From positions 466,602 through 530,601 of the forward strand of contig MU863878.1 in assembly GCA_033296885.1 (NCBI GenBank): 64,000 nt of DNA, given 5' to 3'. This document shows, in pieces, positions 1-12,001 of this stretch (position 1 is its first letter; every line of letters begins with the position of its first letter). The notes below the pieces were generated by a model. That model saw nothing but the letters and a program-made list of their open reading frames with translations. It ran no database searches and had not been told where the DNA came from. This stretch comes from Triangularia verruculosa. Its lineage: Eukaryota > Ascomycota > Sordariomycetes > Sordariales > Podosporaceae. Both the position numbers and the translations under genes were made by a program.

Positions 1-115
1 CTTGTAGCTGTTCACTACTAGTAGGGTAGAAAACACCACGACCCTTGTTAAATACTTCTTTCGAGTATGTTATTCAACGTGCAGTGCTGCATGCTCAGAG
101 TGGGAAGCCGCCCTT

Positions 116-3100
116 CTAATGGCCCAACCCACCACCACCACCTGTAGGGCTGCCTGGGTGATAGCCAACCGTCTTCAAGACCCCCTGCGGTCTTGCCCGA
201 TCATTACTCAGGAAGTACTGGATCGACCTCTTGTTCCCACCATCCTCGCGAAGCTCAAAGATGCCGCCCCCATTCACCTCATTGCCCTCTGTCTCGCAGA
301 TCATGAGCAGGTCGTCCAAATTTACCGGGGGCCCGTTCTGGCTTTGCGTCAGTCTGTCAACCTGGGCTTTGATGTCTTCCAGTGGAATGAAGCCGGTTCG
401 CCCCTCGGTGATTTGAGTCTCGTGATCACCAAGGTCCTCGCACGCCCTGCGAAGCATTTTACGGATTGTGAGGTGTCGATGCTCCTGAGGCCGCTCGAGA
501 ACTCCAGGAATTCCAAAACTCACTCCGGGAGGGTGCCCCCAGGATGAAGCTACCGGGCTGGGTCCACCGAAACCTGGAGGCGGTGCTGGAGGGAAGTGAT
601 GCGACTGAGGCGGCATGCCGAATTGTTGCGGCGCCCACGGGTTCTGGTGACCGCCAAACATGGGATCCATTCCAAAAGACCCAAATCCATGGCGCGGCAG
701 TGACGATGCTGTGGGGAGCCTAACCAGGCGACCAGAAAAGTCAATTGGGTCATCTCCGTCATCTAACAGAGCACTGCTCCCCAAGTGCGCATCCGTATCA
801 TGGTTTGAAAGATCTCCTGAAGGTGACGAGCTGGAGGGTCGCTGACCGTGAACAATACTAGCTGGGCGTCCTATTGGCGTTGGCTTGGAGATGGGCTGTG
901 GTCCACCAGACTCATAGCTCCCAGAGCCTTGGCGGGAGTGAGTGGTGCCACTGTCTCTCTGCATACCTGGTGGTCCCATGAGATGAGCCATTTGCGGTAC
1001 AGGCGAGTCCAGTGGTCCCGGAAAACCACGCGGGTGGTGCTGGCTAAGCGGAAATCCTCTGCTAGAGCCAGGACCGCTGAGGCCAGGAGGATTTGGCACG
1101 ATCCCAGGGGGAGGTCTAAAGGCATTCATAGGTGAATACTGGGCATCACGATGCATTGGGTTACCAAATCCTGGTGGTGGCATTTGGGGTAAACCAGGAG
1201 GGAAAGCCATACCGCTACCACTGCCCATAGGCATACCAAACGGACTTGGATGCATCGCTAGTGACTTGTTGGGCTGAGCACTTAAAGGTGATACCGCATG
1301 CGATGAGGCCTGCCCGCCGAATATGTTTGGACCTGTGAGTCCTGACTTACTTGGTGGGCCGATGGGACCTGGACTAGCTTGTATCGGCGTGATGGGATGA
1401 GGCGACTGTGCATAGATTGGTGCTGTCCCGCCCGACGTCGAAACGCCTGCATACTCCTGCTGAGAGGACTGGCGGGCACGAACTGGCGTCGGAGCCATTG
1501 ACAATGCTGGCGTAGCTACCGTGATCTGCGGAGAAGCAAACAAGGCTGACGGCTGTGCCAGGCCTGGGATGGCGGCTACAGGTTGCTGGGCTGGACGCTT
1601 GGGAAGCGTAAGTGAAGGAGCCGATGAAGCAGCAGCTGATGCTGCAAACGCAGCCGCTTTTTGCGCTACTCTCTCCTCCTTCTTTCGCTTCTCCCTGGTC
1701 TCTTTTGCCTGCTCTCTAGATTCACGTTCTGCTTTTGCCTTGGCCTCCTTCTCACGCTTCTCGCGCTCTTGTTGCTCTCGTCTTTCACGGGCCTCGCGCT
1801 CCTTTTGCTCCCGGGCCTCCTTCTCCTTCAGACGAGTCTCTTCGCGCGCCTTCTTCTCACGTTCCTTAGCTTCACGCGCTTTTCGTTCGTTCTCTTCTCG
1901 CTCGTGGATCTTGCGCTGTCGCTCGGCTTCTTTGCGCAGGCGCTCCTCCTCCTCGGCCTTCTTCTGGGCCTCCCTCCTCTTTCGCTTCTCCTCGGCTCTC
2001 TGCTTCGCCTCGGCCTGCTTGCGTTCCTCCTCCTCTTTACGAGCGGCTTCTTCGGCAGCCTTTTCAGCCTCCTTACGAGCCTTTTCTTCGGCCAGAGCTT
2101 CCTTTTTCCGGGCCGCTCTGTCCTTTCTCCGCTGCGACTCTTTCGCCTTTTTGGCCTTGCGCTGAGCGTCTTGCTGATTCTCAGCCTCAATCTCCTCCAG
2201 CAGCTTGGCTTGGCGTTCCTTGGCCACCTTTTCCCGGTAAGCTGTGAGGACTCGTTGCTCAAACATTCGGGCGGCAAAGATTTGGAACATGCGGCGCCCC
2301 TCCTCCATGCGTTGCTCGTCCGTCATGGGATCCTGTCCGCGAATATTAGAAACCTCTACCTGTATCCACCAGAAAGATCACTCGACTGCCATACCTCTTC
2401 CTCTTCTTGGCTATCATACTCTTCCTCCTCGTCCTCTTCGTAGTCCTCATCCTCATAGTCCTCGTCCTCCTCATCAGGATCGGGCGGCGGGGGGTGGTTG
2501 TGGCCATAGCGGTCGCCATTGGTGTGCTCGAAATCAGGCTCATTCTGGTGGATGGCTTTTTCTTGACTCGCCATCCGTCGCTCGGCCAGCTGTTCCATCA
2601 TCTCAATGAACTTCCTACCGTCATTTTTGAGTAGGTCATCGGCCACGGTCAGGATGCCGCCTATAGAAGATGAGCCATAAGCGTTATTGCCAGTCCCTGC
2701 ATAGGGATAACTCTGTAAAAAGGAGGGAAGTATGGGAAGTCTGTCCCTACCCTGCACTGTCAGGTTGTTTCCGAAATTGAAGAACTCGGCAGAGTACTCG
2801 GCGCGGTGCAGTTCGGATGGATCGTGCTCATCGTCGCTGAATTCGTCCTCGTCCTCGTCCTCCTCATCCTCCAGCTCCCCTTCGCTGTACTCTTCCTCCC
2901 CATCTTCGCCCTCGTAGTCGCCCTCCTCGCCTTCGCCTTCTTCATCCTCGTCCGCGTCGTCGTCCACGTGCTCTAGTATCCGACCATGAGACGGTTGATG
3001 ATACCTCGCCGTCGGGTGAGCTGTTGGAAGACCATGTGGCAAATTCGGTGGGATAGACGCAAAACTAATAGAGTGATGACGACTTAGAAGGGAGGAACTA

Positions 3101-3939
3101 TTGGCCGGATGAGGGTGGTTCGCGTAGTGCTCGAGCTCTTCGTAGTACGCATCGTACAGCCCTTCCAATTCTTCTTCAATTGCCGTCCGCTTCCTCCCGC
3201 AGACTGAGCAACTGCATGTCTGCTTCTGCTGCTCCTTCATCTTCTTGAGCACAGCATCTTTTTCGACCTTGACAAGATTTTTGCGTTGAACTTCATCCAG
3301 TCCAAGCCAGAACTCCTTAATCCGCTCCCGCTCCTCCTGTGAGCTTGTGTTCCAAATCTTCTCTTTGGACATCCCTCGGCCGTTGCTTTGCGAAGGCTGT
3401 AGAGAGCGGTGATCAGCGTGGTTGCCATTCACCGACCCGTCAGCACTCGCCCCTGCAGCATTGTTATTCTTTTTCTTCTTCTTTCTGGCCTTCTTCGACT
3501 TTGCAGGTTGCCCATTGGGAGTTCCATTTGGAGGCTGGGCGTTTTGGTCGAGAGACCCTTGACCAGCATCCCCTTCATCCTCGTCCTCGTCTTGTTCGAC
3601 ATCGGCTGGTGGTGGATTTTGTGGTGGGCTTGGAGCACTCCGAGTCCCATTCAAAGGCTGAGCAACCTGAGCCTCAGCCTGCTGTTGCTCAGCAGCAGCC
3701 TTCGCAGCAGCCTTTTCGCGCCTTTTCTGCTTCTTTCGGTTGACTGCTGGTGTAGCAGGTGGCAATGGCGAAGCACTTCTCGGAGAAGGGTGAGAAGATT
3801 CTACGGGCGTGCTGCCTTTCGGCACTGTGATGAACTTGGAACCATCCTTATTGGTGTACTTTGCCGTGGCCTTGGCCGAAGGGGACTGGGGCGCTGCACT
3901 GGCAGCTGCGGGCTGGGGTGGGTTTCGATTGCCCTTCAT
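116..3939 (-). CDS. NST1: Stress response protein NST1
   Basis: Two coding exons, 3939-2395 and 2332-116, joined by a 62-nt GTATGG...CAG intron in phase 0, give about 1,253 aa, the usual size for filamentous-fungal Nst1. The N-terminal part carries the YTNKDGSKFITVPKG segment, a Lys-rich stretch and a Cys-containing patch (CSCSVCGRKRTAIEEELEG), then long Asp/Glu tracts. The second exon opens with about 200 residues of almost pure Lys/Arg/Glu coiled coil, followed by a Pro/Gly/Ser/Met-rich disordered region and a short ordered C-terminus (LTIRKMLRRACEDLG). In yeast, Nst1 negatively affects salt tolerance and interacts with the splicing factor Msl1. I chose the ATG at 3939 because the in-frame codon at 3945 is GTG. 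The neighbour RHO2 is transcribed divergently, 2.6 kb away. Family assignment is strong; the exact N-terminus is less certain. Confidence 0.9.
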
Positions 3940-6551
3940 CGTCACCTAGATCAATACAACTCGCTGGGGCGGATGGATGAGGAGGACATGTAGCAGGATG
4001 AAGGGATCGACGAGTCGGCGAGTCGGATGGGGCACGAGTCTGTAAATCGATGTAGAACTAGGCTATTTCCCAGGTAAGCTTACTGCCGAGGGTCACGAAG
4101 ATTCGGCGGGTGTAAGGGTTTCAAACGGTCGTGACGCGGGGAGGAGGGGGTCGACAGAAAACCCCAAGAGCGACTTGGCTCTGTTGGATTTCGGTTGGTT
4201 GGAGCAGGGGTAATGGTGAGATGGAAACAGAGCGACTTCAGACCTTGAAAGTCGCTGGAGTTAGGCCTGGATTGGAGAGGGTTCGATCGTCGGTCGGGGA
4301 ATTCAAAAGGGAGTCATGACTTGGCTCGGGGGGGGGCCGTAGCAGCAGGGCAGGGTTGATGAGGGTTAATTGACTGGAGGGGTCGGCCACTCACTTCAGG
4401 GTCTGGCAGACACGACGGTGCTGCAAACAGGAGCGCGATGAGCGTGTGGGAGGGTGGGAGACGAGGGGTAGTGAAGACGCGACTCTGAATCCAGTGCGGG
4501 ACACGATGCAGGCCGAGAGATGTCGTGCGCTTCGGAGCTGGTTAAGTTGTTCAGATGTTCAAGGTGCTCCCGTCCTAGATTGCTTAGATTTGTGGTCCCG
4601 GCCCTGGGAATCTCCAGTGCGGGCGCTGCCCAGAGCTCCCCCTCCTATTGGCCCACATGCCACACGTGACCCTCAGCCTTGCTCCTTCCCTCCCGCCCTG
4701 CCTACAATTTGCGACTTGCGATTTCCCGCTCTTTCCTTCAGCCGCGAAACAGGCACTTTAGACTTTCCATATTACGGTCCATATTCTCCGCTCAGCAGTA
4801 ACGTATCCTATCCAGTCACTACCTAGTACCCAAGGTACTAGGTTTTCATATAGTATTCTCAACAAAGGCCCTCAGATTTGTCCTCCATGTTGGTTGGTTT
4901 GCCGTGACTTGCAAACCCACGACCTAGATGGACCGTCTGGGAGATTCGGACAACCATTGGACATGCTACAATGTAGGGCGAACTGCTGACGAGTCCATGA
5001 GGGTATCCGTATCTGGCGGTTGGAATAATTGGGAGGTTTCAAGCTTATTTCCCTCTTCGGTATCTCTGAAAGGGCGCCCAGGGGCGACGCTGTGAGAAAT
5101 GCCGTCATCGTCACGTTAGAGCTGAGCAGATAGGTGGATGGGTATAAGTGAGTGGAGAAGACCACATGGTACACTATTGTGATAACCTCTGGTCACTCCT
5201 ACATTCGAGCATCATCATGCTTATCACCTGACAGCGCTTATCATGTCTCGTCGGCCATCAATGCGTCGAAACAAGATGAGGCGCCTTGATTCAAGCAAAT
5301 GCCGACCCCTAAAAGAATTCCCATGTGGCCTTTCCCGGCCTAGCGGTACCGGTGGGAGCTAGATCTCTTGGCCCTCCAAATGCAAGCGATGCCGCACCGA
5401 CTGCGATTGTTCGCCATCACAAAATCTTCCCTTACCCCTTTCGAGTGCCAACCGATCTGTTTCAAACAAACACTTGGCGGCTTCCTCTACGCCAAAGCTT
5501 CTTAGCACAAGACCCATCTCATGGTGTAACAGACACCGAAGAGCTAATCTAGCTTGGCGCTATGGCCGCGATACGGGAAGCCTCCAGTTCCATGACGAAG
5601 TTGAGGTCAAGTTCGGTGAAAGAGAGACTCAAAAACGGCTGATCGGGACCCAATTGAGCATTCCAGCTCCGTCAGCCGTTCCGCTCAGGGTGCCATGATT
5701 CGCGTGGGAGGCCGTATTGGGTGCGTATCAAGCATTGATGTCGTCGGGTACGAAGTTGTGAAAGGTGCACAGCCTCAGGGTCTTCCTCCCGCCTGCCCTC
5801 CCCAGAGTTCAGCGCCGGTCTCCAACGGCTCAGCAGCCTATCAAAGCCGTGGTTGGAGCATCCCGCGGCCGTTGTGGCCCACTCGTCATTCGGATCTCCC
5901 ACGCACGGAGTAAGTAAGTTTGCTTTGCTTTGACTGCTGCGTTGGGCTGCTGCGTCTGGCTTGTTTGACTGTTGGGGGGGCAACACAAGTGTCTCTGCAT
6001 AGTCTGAACAGGTGTTTGATCCAGGTAAACTCTCGCTGCTCGGTGCGTTCGGATGATGGTGCCAGTGACGGGCAGTCATCCGCACAGTACCTAGGTAGGT
6101 TGATCGGGTCAACTCGAACGGTGCTGCCCAGGTGTCGGGCCCAGCAACTGCAGCAACTGGGGGAAAGTGGGGCATGGCACATCGTATCGCGCCCCAGGCC
6201 GGCCGGGACGAGACGCTGCCAGTGGAAAGCTCCAGCAGCTAAACAGGGGAGCCTGTTGGCGTGTTGGCGTTATGTAATCAGGCTTCAAGCCGCTATCAAC
6301 CCATTGTTTCCCCTCGAAATTTCCTGGGCCACCGCTTACTGCTGGCCATGCATCCATACTGTGCCGGCTTCCTTTGAAAGGCGAGCGGTCAGCCAGAGAG
6401 TTTCCAGGTTGTGCTCTTCTTGATTTCTCTCCATCTCCAGTTCTCGTCCATCCACGACCAATTCGACCTCTTCCCGATCCATTGCGCACACCGAACGAGG
6501 CCCCAGAGCGAGACGCCGCTCATCCCGATCCCATCCAGACATCTGCCAACC
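3940..6551. other. Intergenic region between divergent NST1 and RHO2
   Basis: About 2.6 kb between the two start codons, so it should hold both promoters and 5' leaders. It contains short open frames on both strands, none longer than about 170 codons and none with recognisable protein sequence. The last 200 bases before RHO2 are pyrimidine-rich, as is common for fungal promoters. I see no RNA gene. Confidence 0.6.
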
Positions 6552-7705
6552 ATGGCCGCCATGCAAGATTCCGGACAGACTGCCATCCGAAGGTACATCC
6601 TGATCCACCCCCATCCACCTTTTGCGATTCTGCCAGAGCCAGCACCGCGATCCCCTCACTCCCAACACCGCCGCGTCCAATTGTTCCCCTGTTGACACAG
6701 CCAATCACTCAGGAAGCTCGTCATCATCGGAGATGGCGCCTGCGGCAAGACCAGTTTGCTTAGCGTATTCACTCTTGGTTTCTTCCCTACCGTAAGTCCT
6801 TCTGGATTCACTGCGCCTCGCCGATGTGTGTTGTTGATGCTAACATGGATAAACACAGCACTATGTAAGTCACCGCCAACCCTCTGCCGCCGTTTCTCGA
6901 CGACACGCATCCTCCGACCTCGCTCCTATTTCCGACGCTGACCAGATCACCACGCATAGATCCCAACCGTGTTCGAGAACTATGTAACCGACTGCAAGGT
7001 GGACGGCAAGAATGTACAGCTCGCCCTCTGGGATACCGCCGGTCAAGAAGACTACGAACGTTTACGGCCGCTAGCATACTCCAAAGCACACGTCATCCTG
7101 ATAGGCTTCTCGGTCGACACACCAGATTCCCTGGATAATGTCAAACACAAGGTGGGTTCCGCCATATCCCCCATGCTTCCCTCGCATGGCCCCCTCTCTC
7201 TTTCGGCCAACCCCCATGCTGCAAGACTCCGGGCTGCATCCAACGTCACCGTCATGGTGTGACGCTTGTACCACGCCGCAATCTCTTAGCCCTCTCCATA
7301 TTCGTCAATGTGCATGGAAGAAGTCGGGATGTGTGGTGTTGTGCCTTGGTCTGGGAGGGAGAGGCGCAAACAAAAGGGAGGAAACGTTTGCTGACCGAGA
7401 TATGTGTCGTACAGTGGGTGGTAGAAGCACAGGAAAGATGTCCAGAGGTGCCGATCATTCTGGTGGGACTGAAGAAGGATCTCCGCGAGGACCCAGTCGC
7501 GATTGAGGAGATGAGGAAAAAGTCGCTAAAGTTTCTCACCACATCCGAAGGCGAGCACGCTGCTAAGGAAATCGGCGCCCGCAAGTACCTTGAGTGCTCA
7601 AGTTTGACCGGCGAAGGTGTGGACGATGTGTTCGAGGCGGCCACCAGGGCATCGCTGCTCATGTTTGAAAAGAGCGAGGGGGGCGGGTGCTGTGTGATTC
7701 TATAA
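6552..7705 (+). CDS. RHO2: Rho-family small GTPase, Rho2 type
   Basis: Five coding exons: 6552-6592, 6713-6791, 6859-6864, 6960-7151 and 7415-7705. They encode 202 aa, normal for Rho GTPases. The P-loop is residues 20-28 (GDGACGKTS), followed by the effector loop IPTVFENYV, switch II DTAGQEDYERLRP and the guanine-specificity motifs (VGLKKD, ECSSLTGEG). The C-terminus is CCVIL, a CaaX box at C199 ending in Leu, predicting geranylgeranylation, with C198 a possible palmitoylation site. RRKLVIIGDGACGKTSLL, VFTLG and FENYVTDC match yeast Rho2 better than Rho1, Rho3 or Rho4; Rho2 acts at the plasma membrane in polarity and cell-wall signalling. Exon 3 is only CACTAT (His-Tyr) and is needed to complete FPTHYIPTVFENY. 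The first ATG has the better context (CAACCATGG); a second in-frame ATG lies at 6561. Confidence 0.92.
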
Positions 7706-8952
7706 GCAACTAAGGCATCGGACGACGAGACATGTTTGTTGGAACCCCAAGAGCGATCTGTGGCATGAGGGGAATGGAATAGGTCTCCCTTCCTCAGATT
7801 TGTAACCGAGCTAGGGGACATATTGGGGTCGACAAGAGGCTTGAGAGCAGCATACATTTCGGGCTGTTCTTCGCTTCGTATCAGTCTTCGCCTTTCCCAC
7901 CGGTAACACACACCACACCATGCCATCATATCACCATCACCGCCAGTCGATATGATCACACCACGAGAGCATCCATCGCGCTCTCACCACCGCCCACATA
8001 CGGCACAACAATCCATATACACCACTTACGTCCTGTGTGGAACAACGAAACAAGAAGCCAGCGAGTTTCTCTGTATTAATAACGGTTATAGAAGTACCTT
8101 TCCCTTTTTCTTGCTTTCTTTCCTCTCTCGTCATAACTATCTCACTCTCTCAGTCTCACTCTCCATTTTTACTCTCTCGATCTCTCTCTAGCTGGGTCTT
8201 GATCACCAATGAAGGGGAAATGGGAGGCTTTTTCTGTTTCTTTGTCCGTATTTCATCTTTTAGGTATCATCAAACGGGAAAGGGGCAGGAGAGTGGATGG
8301 GTGGATGGATGGCTGGGTCTGTCCCTTTGTTTTATATTTTTATTTTTTTTCTGTTTTTGCATGGAAAGCGAAACTGGGATTTTTAATTTACTTTATTGCT
8401 TGTCTTGAAGCCGGCTTTTTCTTTTTGACTTGGAATTGCTTCGCTTGGTGATGACAAGGGGTCAGTCAATATGGTGGTTCACGTCGAGCTTATCTGATCT
8501 CACGTAGGTAATGTGTTTTCATCTCCATATGCCCTTTCTCCAGTTCATTTTATGAAGCGCATCTTCTCCACCTCGTCGGTTATGTAGGGGAAAATCGGCA
8601 AATTGGGAAGAAGCAAAAGAAGAGTATGAACCTGTGGTGTAGGTGGATGGTTTGTGTGATTTTACTCGGTATCTCTCTTGTAATCAGGATCAAAAAAACG
8701 ATTGATTTAACTTGTTTATTTCTTTTGAACGCCCCCGCCCATGAAAATGCGTTCTTTTGTTAAGTGATGATACAGGTGTTTTTATACAACTCTTCCAACA
8801 TCAGGGTATATACACCCCTTGCCCCCTCTTTCTCTCAACTTTCTTCAACATTTCCACACACAAAAGAGACTGGATTGAGGGTATATGAACCCCATCTCCA
8901 TCCTTGGTTCCTTTTATCCGCCCAACCCCTCCTTGATCAAACATGAATCATC
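7706..8952. other. Convergent 3' region of RHO2 and mL40
   Basis: About 1.2 kb between two convergent genes. It is strongly T-rich on the plus strand between 8100 and 8450, with poly-T and CT runs, consistent with RHO2 3'UTR and terminator sequence. I see no convincing gene. Confidence 0.5.
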
Positions 8953-9552
8953 TCAATCCCTCTTCCACTCATGATCCCAAGGCGTCCTGGCCGGGGTCTC
9001 GGTCTGCGCCCTGGCGTACTCAATCGGCACGCCCTTGAGCCCGTACACGCCCTTCTTCTCCATGGCCATCCTGAACAGATACCCCTCCTCCCTCGTCCCG
9101 GGCCCCGACGTCAGCCGGAGCTCCTCGCAGGCGCGGTTCATGGACTGGTACTGCCTCATCCACGTCTTCTCGCGGGCCTCGCGCTGCTGCCGGCGGAAGA
9201 GAAGCCAGGCGCGGTGGATGGTCCAGTGGCGGAGGTAGCGGTTGCGGGCCATGCGGAGGGGGGCGGGGATGCGCTGGGGGGAGAGGATGGCGAAGTGGCG
9301 GAGGAGGTTGATCATGCGGGGGTCGCGGGCGACTTCGCCTTTGCGCTTGGAGCGGCGGGTTGGTTGGTCCTTGGAGGAGGAACCGCCGCCTCCTTTGCCT
9401 GGTTGGGATGATTTGGGTTTGCTGGCAACGGCGAGGGAGGGGGCGGAGGTGGTGAGGGGGCGGGATTGTGGGAGGAGGGATGGGGGGGAGGGGCGGAAGA
9501 GGTGGCGGGTGAGGGCCCGGAGGGAGGGGAGGAAGGTTGTGGATGGTGACAT
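8953..9552 (-). CDS. MRPL28: Mitochondrial large-subunit ribosomal protein mL40 (MRPL28 type)
   Basis: Single-exon gene of 199 aa. The first 60 residues are Ser/Pro/Arg-rich with few acidic residues (MSPSTTFLPSLRALTRHLFR), a typical mitochondrial presequence. The body contains RDPRMINLLRHFAILSP, RIPAPLRMARNRYLRHWTIH and a Gln/Arg-rich helix with YQSMNRACEELR. The block 'PAPL..AR.R.LRHWTIHRAW' is the fungal mL40 signature; the protein is a structural part of the mitochondrial 54S/39S subunit. The upstream flank (9640-9740) is a GGT/GGA-rich low-complexity tract. Assigned by recalled family similarity. Confidence 0.8.
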   Translation of the reverse strand: MSPSTTFLPSLRALTRHLFRPSPPSLLPQSRPLTTSAPSLAVASKPKSSQPGKGGGGSSSKDQPTRRSKRKGEVARDPRMINLLRHFAILSPQRIPAPLRMARNRYLRHWTIHRAWLLFRRQQREAREKTWMRQYQSMNRACEELRLTSGPGTREEGYLFRMAMEKKGVYGLKGVPIEYARAQTETPARTPWDHEWKRD

Positions 9553-9889
9553 TTTGGTGGTGTGTTTATCGGTCGAGCAAGAAGCGGGCGGCGGTGGGTT
9601 TGCGGTTGGAGCGACGGCTCCTTTTGTCGCGGACGGATTGCTTGGGGGGGCCTTTGGTGGGGATGGCGACGCCTTTGAGGATTCGGGGAGGGGGGGGTAG
9701 TGGCGGTGGTAGTGGTGGAGGTGGTGGTGGTCGAGAGGGAGTATGCGCGGAACTGGGCGTTATTGGGGTTGATCTATCACCCTGGGAGTCGTCGGATTCT
9801 TCCTCCTCTGCTGGCCTCTGAACCGGGAGATGGCGGGTCCTAAGGGGTGTGAGTTTGGGCTTCTTTTGGCGAGGGGTGTCGTCGGTAGT
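9553..9889. other. Short spacer with G-rich simple sequence
   Basis: 337 bases between two minus-strand genes, serving as 3' end of the unknown gene and promoter of mL40. A GGT/GGA-rich tract lies at about 9680-9740. Nothing else is recognisable. Confidence 0.5.
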
Positions 9890-11074
9890 CTAGATAGTAT
9901 CGAGCGACCTCTTTTTCCCGGACCTGACGTCGTTGTGGTGGTTATCGCTGACGAGGGGGTCGTGGTGCTCGCGGTAAAATCGATGAAAAGTTGAGTGCTC
10001 CTGTGGGTCCCAATACAGCAGCTCCTGTTCAATTGGTGATTGGCTGCAATGGTTGCCTGCCGTCCAGAACTTGGGGTCGGTAGGGACCCACCGCCATCCC
10101 TTATCGTTATCGTTATCACTTACACCCCTTGCTTCCCTTCCACCAACGCGGATGCGGTTCAACATGATGTTCTCTGGTCGACAGTATACCAGCACATGGG
10201 CTCTTGTTGATAACTCCGCAGCGTACAGCATTGAAAGACCCTCCCTCTTCATTATATCCTTGTGGTGTCTGAGCAAGTGGGTAAAGCAGGTGTCGGATGC
10301 TGCTTCGAGCAGGGGGATGACTGAGTTCCACTCAAGCTTGCAGCTGTCATACCCCCGAGGATCGTTTTGTCGAAGCTTGTAAATCAGCCAGGAAGCTTCG
10401 GCGTACGTGTCCAATGCTGTTGTCGACGCCTTGCAGGCCGGGATGAGCTGTGCAGGATTGAGTTTGCGAACCATCTTTGTCGTCTCGTCCTGGAAGCCGA
10501 CAAATCTGAGGTTCCAAAGCTCCTTCAGAATGTCGATGTCAATTTGGGTGATCTGGTTCCGTCTCGACTTCGATCTGACCCGCTCAAGCTCAAACGGAAG
10601 TGCTCCCGGGTGCTGGGCAGTGGGCTCGAAAGCGAGCAGGGAAACAACGAGGTCCAGAGCAGCCGGTAGGACGGCCGTGGTGAGCCGCCAGAAGTATTGA
10701 CTGCAAGGCCGCTGTATCTGGCCTTCGTACTGCAGGCACATCTTGAAGTTTGTCCTGCTCTGGGGGCTCTTTGCGAGCCGGAAGACGTGGTCGCCGGGCT
10801 GGTGTCCCAGGAATGGGACTCTTTTCGTGAGAGCCGCGGTGATCATCGCACTCCGGCCTTCCTGGATCGGAACCGAGAAGTGTGGGATCTCGTCGTATCG
10901 GTGTTCCGGCGTCCGCTCGCTCGGAAAAGACTTATCGACGGCAGCGTATCGTCCCACTTCGTTCTCAGCAGCAACATCGCGCGCCCAGACGCCAAACTGG
11001 TGGGCTTCGAGCAGGGAGGCCCAGCGCGCGGGAACGACCGTGAGGTCGTACTGGTTGGCGTTTGCTGACGGCAT
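9890..11074 (-). CDS. Hypothetical protein, 394 aa, unrecognised
   Basis: An uninterrupted ATG-to-stop frame of 394 codons. I do not recognise a domain. The protein is soluble-looking, with no signal peptide or clear membrane segment. It has scattered Trp and Arg residues, a central helix-rich region with TQIDIDILKELWNLRFVGFQ and ALDTYAEASWLIYKLRQND, and a basic tail (GKKRSLDTI). Composition is that of a folded protein rather than low complexity, and codon choice favours G/C third positions, which supports coding. It lies upstream of mL40 on the same strand. It could be lineage-specific. Confidence 0.65.
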   Translation of the reverse strand: MPSANANQYDLTVVPARWASLLEAHQFGVWARDVAAENEVGRYAAVDKSFPSERTPEHRYDEIPHFSVPIQEGRSAMITAALTKRVPFLGHQPGDHVFRLAKSPQSRTNFKMCLQYEGQIQRPCSQYFWRLTTAVLPAALDLVVSLLAFEPTAQHPGALPFELERVRSKSRRNQITQIDIDILKELWNLRFVGFQDETTKMVRKLNPAQLIPACKASTTALDTYAEASWLIYKLRQNDPRGYDSCKLEWNSVIPLLEAASDTCFTHLLRHHKDIMKREGLSMLYAAELSTRAHVLVYCRPENIMLNRIRVGGREARGVSDNDNDKGWRWVPTDPKFWTAGNHCSQSPIEQELLYWDPQEHSTFHRFYREHHDPLVSDNHHNDVRSGKKRSLDTI

Positions 11075-12001
11075 TGTACCGATATGTTGCTGTTAATTTT
11101 TCTGTGTCTGGGGGTTTGCTGTTGCTGCTGCTGGGCTTGTGTTGTTGCTGTTGCTGCGCTGTGTCGTTGCTGGGACGAGTTTAGATACAATAGTTTGACG
11201 AAGACAATGTTGACTGAGAAGACTGGGCCCGGAATTTTGGGAGATCAGGTACGATATGAATTATAGGTTTTGAAAGTGGTGAGAAGCTTGATTTTAAGTT
11301 TCCAACACAGCTAGAGTTTTTAACATAACCGCCAGACAGTAAAAATGAGGCTTGGTCACCTGTCGTATGTCTTAATCTAAGTTTTATTCACAAAGATACT
11401 TTGAAAAGTATCCTATCCACCAAGGTTGAAGCCTGAGGCCTTGAGCTTGCACCTCATATTTTGGAAGAAGGGTGGGATACGAGAATGGTTGACTTCTTTC
11501 TGCGGCACTGTGTACCTAGGGACCTACCTGGTTCTCAACTCGAGGTGCCTATTTTTCTCACCAACCTGACCGGCAACCCTTCTTCAGTATCGATGCCATC
11601 TCGTGAGGCCAATGTGTAGGTAAGGTTGATAACGCGTCTAATGCTCATTAGTGTTATTGATGCTGAAGTGGATGCTCAGTAGGAGCCGAATAGCAGGTAA
11701 CTCGATTGCACCTACAGGTAGACAGCAGTTTGAAAAGCCTGAGCTGTGCGTACACTTTGCGTAGAGTACCTAGGTAGGAATGCGAGAATTATGACCTTCT
11801 CAGTTCGAAAGCTTCAGCGAGCAGCCCCATCAAACCATTCGGCGTGAATGCAACCCGCAGTTAGGTCAAGTCGAAGGAGGGTGGCAAGACCCTGGGTGCT
11901 CGCCATGCCCTGGTTGCCCTGTGGTTGTCCCGTTCCCCAGGCAGACGCGAACGCAAGCTTATAAGGTGCAAGTCGGTTCCCCATCATAACAATCAAAAAC
12001 A
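11075..12001. other. Intergenic region before tRNA-Ala
   Basis: About 930 bases without a recognisable gene. It has several CCTAGGTA/TACCTACC-type short words (for example near 11515 and 11770) that recur in other spacers of this window. I see no coding signal. Confidence 0.45.

Noticed and set aside
1521..2443. Ser/Arg-rich and Leu-rich plus-strand frames
   Set aside because: Shadows of the Lys/Glu/Arg coiled coil of NST1 on the other strand.
4985..5012. Hammerhead-like core (CTGACGAG, then GTCCATGAGGG)
   Set aside because: It has the CUGANGA box and a weak stem II, but the GAAA box that must follow stem II is absent and no stems I and III can be drawn.
5672..6175. 167-codon minus-strand frame in the NST1-RHO2 spacer
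   Set aside because: No recognisable protein, mixed codon use, and overlaps equally long frames on the other strand.
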